From positions 1 through 8,358 of the forward strand of contig JBGPIT010000228.1 in the NCBI GenBank assembly GCA_041485125.1: a DNA stretch of 8,358 bases. Direction: 5' to 3'. The notes under the pieces were generated by a model that saw nothing but the letters and a program-made list of their open reading frames with translations, had not been told where the DNA came from and searched no databases. Shown here piece after piece: positions 1 to 5,965 of the stretch; position 1 is the first letter of the stretch; the number at the start of each line of letters is the position of its first letter. The translations under genes and the position numbers were made by a program. The stretch is from JBGPIT01 sp041485125. Lineage in GTDB: Bacteria > Desulfobacterota > Binatia > UTPRO1.

Positions 1-170
1 CGATCGTGGTGAAGGGCCGCGGCGACAGGCTGGTGTTGCCGTCGCTGCCGCTCAACCTGCCGCTCAAGATGCAGCTCCATGGTCCCGCCGGCGCGTGCTG
101 GCAGGCCGAGTACGAGGCGAACGGCGCTCGCAAAAACGACCCGACGCAGTTCAAGGCCAAGGCCGAGTAG
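1..170 (+). CDS. C-terminal end of an unidentified, possibly secreted, protein (5' truncated)
   Basis: An open frame enters from the left edge (codons in phase with position 3) and ends at TAG 168-170, giving about 55 residues. The visible tail is rich in Leu and Pro (LVLPSLPLNLPLKMQLHG), followed by a single Cys-Trp pair in GACWQAEYEA and a Lys-rich end (KNDPTQFKAKAE). The tail suggests an extracellular or cell-surface protein. Similar endings of the form C-W-x-A-x-Y ... F-K-A-K occur, to my recollection, in hypothetical exported proteins of deltaproteobacterial-type metagenomes; that is memory, not a search result. No function can be assigned because the N-terminal part lies outside the window. 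The gene converges on the isomerase gene, with 94 bp between the two stop codons. Confidence 0.6.
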   Translation, partial: IVVKGRGDRLVLPSLPLNLPLKMQLHGPAGACWQAEYEANGARKNDPTQFKAKAE

Positions 171-264
171 CAGCGTCGGCGCTGACACGTCCGCGCGAGC
201 GCGGTGGCGTCATCCGGTCGCCCCTGGTCGGAACGCTGACGGGCCGGAGCGGCGGCGACGGGCG

Positions 265-960
265 TCAGTCGCCGACGGACTTCGGCGGCGGGCGCTTGCG
301 GACCGCCGACGCGCGCGACGGACCGACCCACTTCTGCCATGCCGTCGGATCGAGGGGATCCTTGCCGGCGAGAAACAACTCGAGGTGCGGAAAATCGTCG
401 TAGCCCCAGAAGAGCTCGTCGCCGACCTCCATGGAAGGCACGCCGAACACACCGCGGGCGACCGCGTCGTCGGTCTGGTGCCGCAGGCGCTCCTTCGTTT
501 CCGGGCTTTGCGCCTCGGCAACCAGCGTCACGCCCGCGAGCCCGATCTCGTCCGCGAGTCGCTCGACCACCGGCGGCTCGCTGACGTGAAGACCGCGTAC
601 CCAGACCGCGTCGAAGAGCGCGCTGATGAGCGTGCGTCGCGCCGCCGGCGCGAGCGCCAGCGACGACATCCGGAGCGCGAGCAGCGGATTGAACGGATGG
701 AAGCGCGGCGGGTTCAACGGCACACCGAGGCGCGCGGCCTTGCGGAGATTGTTCTTGCCCATCCAGAGCGCCTTGGGCAGCACCTCGGCCGGGCCGAGCT
801 GGCCATGGGCGCCGAGAAGACCCGCGAACAAGACCGGCACCGGCTCGACCTCGAACCCATATTTGTCGGCGAGCTTGGGGAGCTGAATCCAGGCGAGATA
901 CGCGTTCGAGGAAATATAATCGAAGGAGAAGCGGATCGTGCGTGACGGCAGCGACGTCAT
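265..960 (-). CDS. 2-hydroxychromene-2-carboxylate isomerase-like protein (DsbA/GST-kappa fold)
   Basis: This 231-residue protein matches the layout of the HCCA isomerase (NahD) family, thioredoxin-fold enzymes that use glutathione to isomerise 2-hydroxychromene-2-carboxylate during aromatic degradation. The N-terminal strand-turn FSFDYISSNAYLAW (residues 11-24) fits the family pattern D-F-L-S-P-x-S-Y-L-A, putting the likely catalytic Ser at residue 17. An insert of helices follows (about 50-165). Then comes GVFGVPSMEVGDELFWGYDD (170-189), which contains the cis-Pro of the thioredoxin fold (P175) and the conserved W-G. The length is close to the usual 200-230 residues; the basic tail after residue 215 is probably disordered. 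There is no CxxC motif, so it is not an oxidoreductase DsbA. It starts 23 bp after the regulator's stop on the same strand and is probably co-transcribed. The ATG at 960 has no good Shine-Dalgarno sequence. No other aromatic-catabolism gene is visible, so the real substrate is open. Confidence 0.85.
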   Translation of the reverse strand: MTSLPSRTIRFSFDYISSNAYLAWIQLPKLADKYGFEVEPVPVLFAGLLGAHGQLGPAEVLPKALWMGKNNLRKAARLGVPLNPPRFHPFNPLLALRMSSLALAPAARRTLISALFDAVWVRGLHVSEPPVVERLADEIGLAGVTLVAEAQSPETKERLRHQTDDAVARGVFGVPSMEVGDELFWGYDDFPHLELFLAGKDPLDPTAWQKWVGPSRASAVRKRPPPKSVGD

Positions 961-983
961 CGCGCGCGGCTATCAGCTTCTCG

Positions 984-2369
984 CTACATGATCGAGGGTC
1001 CGGGGCTCGGCGACCTCGCGACCGTCGCCGCCAGTATCTCGAGCGCTCGTTCGAGCTCGGCGCGATCGCGGGCGGCGCCGAGCCCGATCCGCACCGCGTG
1101 TGGCACCGCGCCGCGTCCGACCGCGAACGCCTCGGCGGGCGCGACCGCGACGCCGCGGCGCAGGGCCTCGCGCGCGAACGGCTCGCCGCGCCACGGCGCC
1201 GGGAGCTCGAGCCACAGGTGCAACGCGTTCGGGTGCGCCGGCGCGGCGAGCCTGCCCAGGATTTTCCGCGCCAGCCGCTGCCGAGCCGCGGCCTCGCGGC
1301 GCTGTCCCTGCACGACTCTGTCGGCGGTCCCGTCCTCGAGCCACATCGCCGCGATCTCGGCCATGAGCGGCGGCACCATCCACGTCGTCGCCCAGATGCT
1401 CTGCGCCAGGCGATCGACGGCGTCGAGGGGAGCAACGACGAACGCGACGCGCAGGCCACCGGCAATCGCCTTCGACGTGCCGGCGATGTGGTAGGTCCGC
1501 TCGGGCGCGAAATGCGCGATGGGCGGCGGTGCGTCGGGGACGAGAAAGCGGTGCACGTCGTCCTCGATGATCGCGACGTCGTGCGCGCGGGCGAGCGCGG
1601 CGATCTCGCGGCGCCGGGCTTCCGAGAGCACGCCTCCTACCGGGTTGTGAATCGTCGGCATGCAGTAGAGGAACTTCGCGCCCGACGATCGCAACGCGTC
1701 GGCGAGGGCGTCCGTCCGCAGCCCCTCCGCGTCCATGGCGACGCCCTCGAGCGGGAGATGCAGCAAGCTCGCGAGCGCTTTCATGCCCGGATAGGTGAGC
1801 GCCTCCGTCAGCACGCGATCGCCCGGCTTGGCGAGCGCCGAGAAGACCGCCGCCATCGCATGTTGGGCGCCGGCACAGACGAGCACCTGCTCCGCGCTCG
1901 CCCGCAGCCCTGCGCGCGCCGCCCACGCCACGCCCGCGGCGCGATGGCGCGCATGACCGGCGTGCGGTTGATAGCGCAGCAGCTCGGCAAGGTCGCGCCG
2001 TTTCGCGAGCGTGCGCAACGCGCCGCCGAGGTCCGGCGCGACCGAGGCACAGGGGAGGTTCAGGCTCAGGTCGATGACGTCGGTCGGTTGATCGCCTGAC
2101 GGTGCGAAGGATGCGGGCTGCGGCGTCGTCGGGGTGACGAACGTGCCGCGCCCGATCTCCCCATGGACGAGACCACGGCGCGCCGCCTCGGCATACGCGC
2201 GGGTCACGGTTCCGACCGCGACACCCAGCGCGTCGGCGAGCTCGCGATGCGTCGGCAGACGGTGCCCCTCACGAAGACGGCCGGTCGCGACGTCCTTCGC
2301 GAGCGCGTTCGCGATCATGATGTAGTGTGGCGTGTCTCCGGCGGGCAGCTCCGGCTTCCATATTGTCAT
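984..2369 (-). CDS. MocR-family transcriptional regulator (GntR wHTH plus aminotransferase-like PLP domain), probably PdxR-type
   Basis: This 461-residue protein has two domains. Residues 12-78 form a GntR winged helix: LREGHRLPTHRELADALGV is the helix-turn-helix and GEIGRGTFVT the wing. Residues from about 98 to 455 have the fold-type I aminotransferase pattern. The likely Schiff-base lysine is K300 in YHIAGTSKAIAGGLR. HNPVG carries N242, and AIIEDDVH carries the Asp (D270 by alignment with E-D-D-Y) that contacts the pyridine nitrogen. These residues imply PLP binding. MocR proteins use the aminotransferase domain to sense PLP or a PLP-amino-acid adduct, and PdxR members activate or autoregulate B6 synthesis genes. 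Here it is divergent from an operon containing pdxS and pdxT, so a PdxR-like role is the best inference. A GABA- or amine-sensing role linked to the adjacent decarboxylase is the main alternative. The start ATG lies inside a perfect inverted repeat, which suggests autoregulation. Confidence 0.9.
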   Translation of the reverse strand: MTIWKPELPAGDTPHYIMIANALAKDVATGRLREGHRLPTHRELADALGVAVGTVTRAYAEAARRGLVHGEIGRGTFVTPTTPQPASFAPSGDQPTDVIDLSLNLPCASVAPDLGGALRTLAKRRDLAELLRYQPHAGHARHRAAGVAWAARAGLRASAEQVLVCAGAQHAMAAVFSALAKPGDRVLTEALTYPGMKALASLLHLPLEGVAMDAEGLRTDALADALRSSGAKFLYCMPTIHNPVGGVLSEARRREIAALARAHDVAIIEDDVHRFLVPDAPPPIAHFAPERTYHIAGTSKAIAGGLRVAFVVAPLDAVDRLAQSIWATTWMVPPLMAEIAAMWLEDGTADRVVQGQRREAAARQRLARKILGRLAAPAHPNALHLWLELPAPWRGEPFAREALRRGVAVAPAEAFAVGRGAVPHAVRIGLGAARDRAELERALEILAATVARSPSPGPSIM

Positions 2370-2455
2370 AGCGACAATAATTACATTGACAGGGATTCAC
2401 TCGTCAATTAGTCGCTACGCCTATGGGCATGTCGCCGTTATTGTCTCAGTACAAT
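2361..2455. promoter_or_regulatory. Candidate MocR/PdxR operator array between the divergent genes
   Basis: This AT-richer stretch contains several exact short symmetries. TATTGTC (2361-2367) and GACAATA (2373-2379) form a perfect 7-bp inverted repeat with a 5-bp spacer that spans the regulator's start codon. TATTGTC recurs at 2439-2445. TAGCGAC (2369-2375) and GTCGCTA (2411-2417) are perfect inverted arms. Inside them lie ATTGAC (2385-2390) and GTCAAT (2403-2408). ATTGT (2440-2444) and ACAAT (2451-2455) form one more pair. MocR dimers typically recognise paired or tandem short boxes near divergent promoters. The positions overlap the -35/-10 of the regulator gene and the region just upstream of the decarboxylase, so autorepression plus control of the operon is inferred. 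Which symmetry is the real site cannot be decided from one sequence. Confidence 0.55.
2380..2407 (-). promoter_or_regulatory. Predicted sigma70-like promoter of the MocR gene
   Basis: On the minus strand, TTGACG (2407-2402) and TGTAAT (2385-2380) match the -35 and -10 consensus in 5 of 6 positions each, with a 16-bp spacer. The expected transcription start falls around 2372-2374, only a few bases before the ATG at 2369. The mRNA would therefore be leaderless or nearly so, which agrees with the absence of a Shine-Dalgarno sequence. The -10 and start region lie within the TATTGTC/GACAATA repeats, so a bound regulator would block it. Confidence 0.5.
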
Positions 2456-3862
2456 CAATCTGAACCGCTGCTCCGGCGCACCGCGGAGCTTGCGCAGCAA
2501 TTCCTTGCCGGCGTCGGCGAACGCGCGGTCGCGCCCTCGATCGACACCGCGGCGCTGCGCGCCACGCTCGGAGGTCCGCTTCCCGAGCGCGGCGAGGATC
2601 CGCGCATGATCGTCGAGGCACTCGCGAACGCAGCGGACCCAGGTCTCGTCGCCAGCCCCGGCCCGCGCTATTTCGGCTTCGTCATCGGCGGCAGCCTTCC
2701 GGCGGCACTCGCGGCCGACTGGCTCACGAGCGCGTGGGATCAGAACGCGTGCTTCCACGTCATGTCGCCGGCGGCCGCCGCGGTCGAGGCCGTCGCGGCC
2801 GAGTGGCTGGTCGAGCTGCTTCGGCTGCCGGCGGAATCCAGCGTCGGCTTCACGACCGGCGCCACGATGGCGAGCTTCACCGCGCTCGCGGCGGCGCGCC
2901 ACGCCGTTCTGCGACAGGTCGGCTGGGACGTCGAGGAGCAGGGACTCACCGGCGCGCCGGCGATCACCGTCGTCGCAGGGGAGGAGGCCCACGCGACCAT
3001 CTTCGCGGCGCTGCAAATGCTCGGCCTCGGCCGTGCGCGTGTCCGTCGCGTCGCCGCCGACGCTCGCGGTCGACTCCGCACCGACGCGCTCCGCGACGCA
3101 CTCCGCGACCTCGAGGGCCCGATCATCGTCTGCGCACAGGCCGGCAACGTGAACACCGGCGCGTTCGACCCGCTCGCGGAGATCGCCGACGTCGTGCACG
3201 AGCGTGGCGGGTGGCTCCACGTCGACGGGGCCTTCGGCCTCTGGGCGGCGGCCGCGCCGGCGCTGCGCCACCTCGTCGATGGCGCGGAGCGCGCGGACTC
3301 GTGGGCGACCGATGCCCACAAGTGGCTCAACGTGCCGTACGACTCGGGCTTGGTCTTCGTCCGCGACCGCGAGGCGCACCGTGCCGCGATGATGCTCGGC
3401 GCCGCCTACTACGTCCCGGCGCGCGGCAGCGAACGTAACGGGTACGACTTCGTCCCGGAAACTTCGCGGCGCGCACGTGGCTTCGCCGTCTACGCCGCCC
3501 TGCGATCGCTCGGTCGAAGCGGCATCGCCGCGCTGGTGGAGCGCTGCTGCCGGCATACGCGCCGTATGGCCGAGCTGCTGCGCAGCGCGCCGGTAGTCGA
3601 GGTGTTGAACGACGTCGTCCTGAACCAACTGCTCGTCCGCTTCACACCTCCCAACCGCGGCAACGAGGACGCGTTCACGCGCGAGGTCATCCACCGGGTC
3701 CAGACGGACGAAACCTGTTGGGTGGGCGGCACGACGTGGCGAGGGCTCGCCGCGATGCGCATCTCGATCTCGAACTGGTCGACGTCGGAAGCCGACGTCG
3801 AGCAATCCGCCGCGGCCATCCTGCGCTGCGCGCGCGCGGCGGCCGAACGGTGCACCCAATGA
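2423..3862 (+). CDS. Group II pyridoxal-dependent decarboxylase (amino-acid decarboxylase, substrate unknown)
   Basis: This 479-residue cytosolic enzyme belongs to the aromatic-L-amino-acid/glutamate decarboxylase superfamily (PLP fold-type I), which removes CO2 from an amino acid to give an amine. The PLP lysine is K300 in WATDAHKWLNVPYDSG. The Asp contacting the pyridine nitrogen is D268 in HVDGAFGLW, and the ring-stacking His is H190 in GEEAHATI. The N-terminal motif GPRYFGFVIGGSLPAALAA and DQNACFHVMSPAAAAVE are typical of the subfamily often annotated simply as pyridoxal-dependent decarboxylase. Substrate-determining residues cannot be read reliably; aromatic amino acids, glutamate or diaminobutyrate are possible. 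ATG 2423 is the first start after an in-frame stop (TGA 2387-2389); ATG 2429 is an alternative. No Shine-Dalgarno sequence is present. It ends 13 bp before pdxS, so the two are almost certainly co-transcribed. The gene is intact, with all key residues present. Confidence 0.93.
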   Translation: MGMSPLLSQYNQSEPLLRRTAELAQQFLAGVGERAVAPSIDTAALRATLGGPLPERGEDPRMIVEALANAADPGLVASPGPRYFGFVIGGSLPAALAADWLTSAWDQNACFHVMSPAAAAVEAVAAEWLVELLRLPAESSVGFTTGATMASFTALAAARHAVLRQVGWDVEEQGLTGAPAITVVAGEEAHATIFAALQMLGLGRARVRRVAADARGRLRTDALRDALRDLEGPIIVCAQAGNVNTGAFDPLAEIADVVHERGGWLHVDGAFGLWAAAAPALRHLVDGAERADSWATDAHKWLNVPYDSGLVFVRDREAHRAAMMLGAAYYVPARGSERNGYDFVPETSRRARGFAVYAALRSLGRSGIAALVERCCRHTRRMAELLRSAPVVEVLNDVVLNQLLVRFTPPNRGNEDAFTREVIHRVQTDETCWVGGTTWRGLAAMRISISNWSTSEADVEQSAAAILRCARAAAERCTQ

Positions 3863-3875
3863 AAAGGGCACGCAT

Positions 3876-4757
3876 ATGAACGACCAAGTATTCCAGCTGA
3901 AGACGGGCCTCGCCGAGATGCTGAAGGGCGGCGTCATCCTCGACGTCACCTGCAGGGATCAGGCGCGCATCGCCGAGGACGCCGGCGCCGCCGCGGTGAT
4001 GGCGCTCGAGCGCGTCCCCGCCGACATCCGACGCGAGGGCGGCGTCGCCCGCATGGCGACCATCGAGCGCATCGAGGAGGTCCGCGCCGCGGTCTCGATT
4101 CCGGTGATGGCCAAGTGCCGCATCGGTCACAGCTCGGAGGCGCGGCTACTCGAGGCCGTCGCCGTCGACTTCGTCGACGAGAGCGAGGTGCTCACGCCCG
4201 CCGACGAGGAGCACCACATCGACAAGCACGCGTTCCGCGTGCCGTTCGTCTGTGGTGCGCGCGACCTCGGCGAGGCGCTCCGGCGGATCGGCGAAGGGGC
4301 GGCGTTGATTCGCACCAAGGGCGAGGCCGGAAGCGGCAACATCGTCGAAGCCGTGCGGCACTTGCGACGCATCGCGCGCGAGATGCGCGAGCTCGCGAGC
4401 GCGCCGCGCGCGGAGCTCATGGCACTCGCCAAGACGCTCGGCGCGCCCTACGAGCTGGTCGTCTCCCTCGCCCAGACGGGACGGCTGCCGGTCCAGAACT
4501 TCGCCGCCGGTGGCATCGCGACACCGGCGGACGCGGCGCTCTGCATGTCGCTCGGTGCCGAGGCGGTGTTCGTCGGATCGGGCATCTTCAAGTCGGAGGA
4601 TCCTGCCGCGCGCGCACGCGCGATCGTGCGGGCGACCACCCACTGGCAGGACGCCGGCGAGGTCCTGGCCGCCTCGCGCGGCCTCGGCGCGGCGATGCCC
4701 GGCCTCGATCTGGGATCGATCCCAGCTGCCGAACGACTCGCGAGTCGCGGCTGGTGA
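3876..4757 (+). CDS. pdxS: Pyridoxal 5'-phosphate synthase, lyase/synthase subunit PdxS
   Basis: PdxS (Pdx1) is the (beta/alpha)8-barrel subunit that condenses ribose 5-phosphate, glyceraldehyde 3-phosphate and ammonia into PLP. Ammonia is delivered by PdxT in a 12+12 complex. The 293 residues are full length for the family. Hallmarks are ALERVPADIRREGGVARM (43-60), IPVMAKCRIGH with the first catalytic lysine K80, DESEVLTPADEEHHIDKH (101-118), VPFVCGARDLGEALRRIGEG (122-141) and IRTKGEAGSGNIVEAVRH with the second lysine K148. D23, the catalytic Asp after strand 1, is present. The segment around it reads ILDVTCRDQA, where most PdxS proteins have a D-V-V-N-A-E-Q pattern, a mild divergence. A clear AAAAGGG Shine-Dalgarno (3862-3868) sits 7 nt before ATG. 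The stop overlaps the pdxT start. Confidence 0.97.
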   Translation: MNDQVFQLKTGLAEMLKGGVILDVTCRDQARIAEDAGAAAVMALERVPADIRREGGVARMATIERIEEVRAAVSIPVMAKCRIGHSSEARLLEAVAVDFVDESEVLTPADEEHHIDKHAFRVPFVCGARDLGEALRRIGEGAALIRTKGEAGSGNIVEAVRHLRRIAREMRELASAPRAELMALAKTLGAPYELVVSLAQTGRLPVQNFAAGGIATPADAALCMSLGAEAVFVGSGIFKSEDPAARARAIVRATTHWQDAGEVLAASRGLGAAMPGLDLGSIPAAERLASRGW

Positions 4758-5335
4758 GAGTCGGCGTTCTCGCGATCCAGGGCGACTTCGAGCGCCACGG
4801 CCGCGCCCTCGCTCGAGTCGGCGCGACCGCCTTCCCGCTGCGGAAGCCGACGGACGTCGATCGACTCGATGCGCTCGTGCTGCCGGGCGGCGAGTCGACG
4901 GCGATGGTTCGCGGCATCGCGCGCGACGGGCTCGAGGGCCCGCTGCGCGCATTCCTCGCCTCGGGGCGGCCGGTGTTGGCGACGTGCGCCGGAACCATCC
5001 TCATCGCGCACGGCGTGACCGGTCCGGCACAGTGGTCCTTCGACGCGCTCGATGTCGACGTCGAGCGCAACGCGTACGGCACGCAGCTCGACTCTTTCGT
5101 CGGCGTCGTCGACGCGGACTCGAGGTTCCCGCAGCTGCCCGCCGTGTTCATCCGCGCCCCGCGTATCGTCCGCGTCGGACCCGACGTCCAGGTGCTGGCC
5201 CGCGTCGGCGGCGATCCGGTGTTGGTGCGCGCAGGGGGGATCTGGGGAGCGACGTTTCATCCCGAGCTGACGGACGACGATCGCGTGCTGCGGTGCTGGC
5301 TCGGCGGCGCTGCCGTCGGAGTCAGCGCGCCCTAG
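4754..5335 (+). CDS. pdxT: Pyridoxal 5'-phosphate synthase, glutaminase subunit PdxT
   Basis: PdxT (Pdx2) is the class I glutamine amidotransferase that hydrolyses glutamine and channels ammonia to PdxS. With the GTG start at 4754 it has 193 residues, the usual size. It begins MRVGVLAIQGDFERHG, the expected N-terminus of the family. The signature LPGGEST is at 43-49. The nucleophile elbow VLATCAGTILIA contains C78, where most members have T-C-A-G-L-I. RNAYGTQLDSF (105-115) is conserved. The catalytic His-Glu pair H169/E171 is in ATFHPELTDD. The frame is open further upstream, but that part is only the antiphase of pdxS. The GTGA overlap with the pdxS stop (4754-4757) fits translational coupling, which would help match subunit amounts. 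Confidence 0.96.
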   Translation: MRVGVLAIQGDFERHGRALARVGATAFPLRKPTDVDRLDALVLPGGESTAMVRGIARDGLEGPLRAFLASGRPVLATCAGTILIAHGVTGPAQWSFDALDVDVERNAYGTQLDSFVGVVDADSRFPQLPAVFIRAPRIVRVGPDVQVLARVGGDPVLVRAGGIWGATFHPELTDDDRVLRCWLGGAAVGVSAP

Positions 5336-5378
5336 GCTGGCAAGTCGATCCGGCCCGTCGCGCTGCACAGACTCGCGT

Positions 5379-5410
5379 CATGGCTGCCGCCGCCGGCGGC
5401 GGCAGCCATG
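5379..5410. terminator. Perfect 32-bp palindrome, candidate bidirectional terminator of pdxT and the small-gene operon
   Basis: CATGGCTGCCGCCGCC (5379-5394) is followed directly by its exact reverse complement (5395-5410), a 16-bp perfect stem of extreme GC content with no spacer. It begins 44 bp after the pdxT stop and lies 91 bp beyond the stop of the convergent Cys-rich gene. This position suits a transcription end or an mRNA 3'-protecting structure for both operons. There is no T-run on either side, so classical intrinsic termination is not shown. A dispersed palindromic repeat or a dimer-protein binding site is also possible. Confidence 0.5.
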
Positions 5411-5500
5411 CGCGAGGTCCCTACCCGTCTCGACGCCTGACGTCTCTCCTCGCAGCTTCGCGCGGGTCGAACCGGTCAGCGTCAGTCACACGGCGTACGC

Positions 5501-5710
5501 TCAATGACGGGCGATGAGTTGGGTGCCGCAGTGGACACAAAACGCCGCGTGGCCTCGCCGCGCGGCCGCATGCTCGATCTCGCCGCATGGTCGAGCCGCG
5601 ACGCCCGCGTTCACGACACCTCCACACTGCGGACAATGGCCGACGGGCGCGTTGCCGCGTCGATGATTCAGGTTATCGCACGGATTGGATTGTCTGAGGG
5701 CTTGCACCAT
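5501..5710 (-). CDS. Cys-rich mini-protein with two CxxC motifs (probable zinc ribbon)
   Basis: This 69-residue protein has CPQCG at 26-30 and CVHCG at 58-62, a spacing and context typical of a small zinc ribbon binding one structural Zn. The N-terminal part MVQALRQSNPCDNLNHRRGN is basic and polar, with an extra Cys11, and another Cys is at 42. The two halves are joined by an Ala/Arg-rich linker. There is no signal peptide or membrane segment. It is the last gene of a minus-strand run after the RRM protein and a 66-aa protein, 33 bp from the latter. A weak AGGTG precedes ATG at 5710. I recall similar short proteins as uncharacterised in proteobacterial metagenomes. A nucleic-acid or ribosome-associated role would fit the RRM neighbour, but this is only inference. 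Confidence 0.75.
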   Translation of the reverse strand: MVQALRQSNPCDNLNHRRGNAPVGHCPQCGGVVNAGVAARPCGEIEHAAARRGHAAFCVHCGTQLIARH

Positions 5711-5743
5711 CTTACACCTGGTCTTTCTGCAGCTCCTGTCAGG

Positions 5744-5944
5744 CTACGGGCGTGAACGCTCTGCCGCTTCCCGCTGCCCGGCGCGGAACTCGGCCCAGAA
5801 ACGGGCACGATCCTCGGCCGAGCGAACCGTGACGGTGCTCTTCTCGGGGAGGCGACGGAGCACGCCGGGCCGCGTCTCGTCTCCCCACAACAATTTCCAC
5901 TGGCGCGCCAGAGCCTCGCGCAGACCGCTTCGCATGTCATTCAC
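5744..5944 (-). CDS. Hypothetical 66-residue charged helical protein
   Basis: The function is not recognised. The sequence is short and highly charged, with a central tract SAEDRARFWAEFRAGQREAA (42-61) predicted to be an amphipathic helix. Near the N-terminus, LREALARQWKLLWGDE contains two Trp. There is no signal peptide, membrane segment or Cys. The gene lies 21 bp downstream of the RRM gene and 33 bp upstream of the zinc-ribbon gene, all on the same strand, which argues for one transcript. Overlapping frames in this interval give Arg/Cys-rich low-complexity translations, whereas this one has a balanced composition. The start could be ATG 5944 or ATG 5935 (Met4); neither has a strong Shine-Dalgarno sequence, only GGTGA close before 5944. 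Confidence 0.6.
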   Translation of the reverse strand: MNDMRSGLREALARQWKLLWGDETRPGVLRRLPEKSTVTVRSAEDRARFWAEFRAGQREAAERSRP

Positions 5945-5965
5945 CGCACACGATTGCGGCGCGGC

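Noticed and set aside
171..184. Short hairpin CAGCG-TCGG-CGCTG right after the first stop codon, considered as a terminator
   Set aside because: There are only five base pairs and no T-run, which is expected by chance in GC-rich sequence.
942..2099. Long + strand open frame (385 codons) opposite the MocR gene
   Set aside because: It is antisense to a clear MocR coding region and its translation is Arg/Ala-rich without any domain. GC-rich DNA commonly gives such frames.
2386..2414. Full consensus promoter for the decarboxylase starting from TTGACA
   Set aside because: The -35 is perfect, but no acceptable -10 occurs at 15-19 bp. I mention it only as a possible activator-dependent promoter.
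2438..3949. Long minus-strand open frame (503 codons) opposite the decarboxylase
   Set aside because: The + strand has all decarboxylase motifs and the pdxS start. The antisense translation is Arg/Asp/Glu-rich low complexity.
4115..4753. Upstream extension of the pdxT frame
   Set aside because: This part overlaps pdxS out of phase and translates to Arg-rich noise. The PdxT N-terminus begins exactly at GTG 4754.
5336..5500. Riboswitch or small RNA in the gap after pdxT
   Set aside because: Apart from the palindrome no conserved riboswitch core or promoter-terminator pair is visible.
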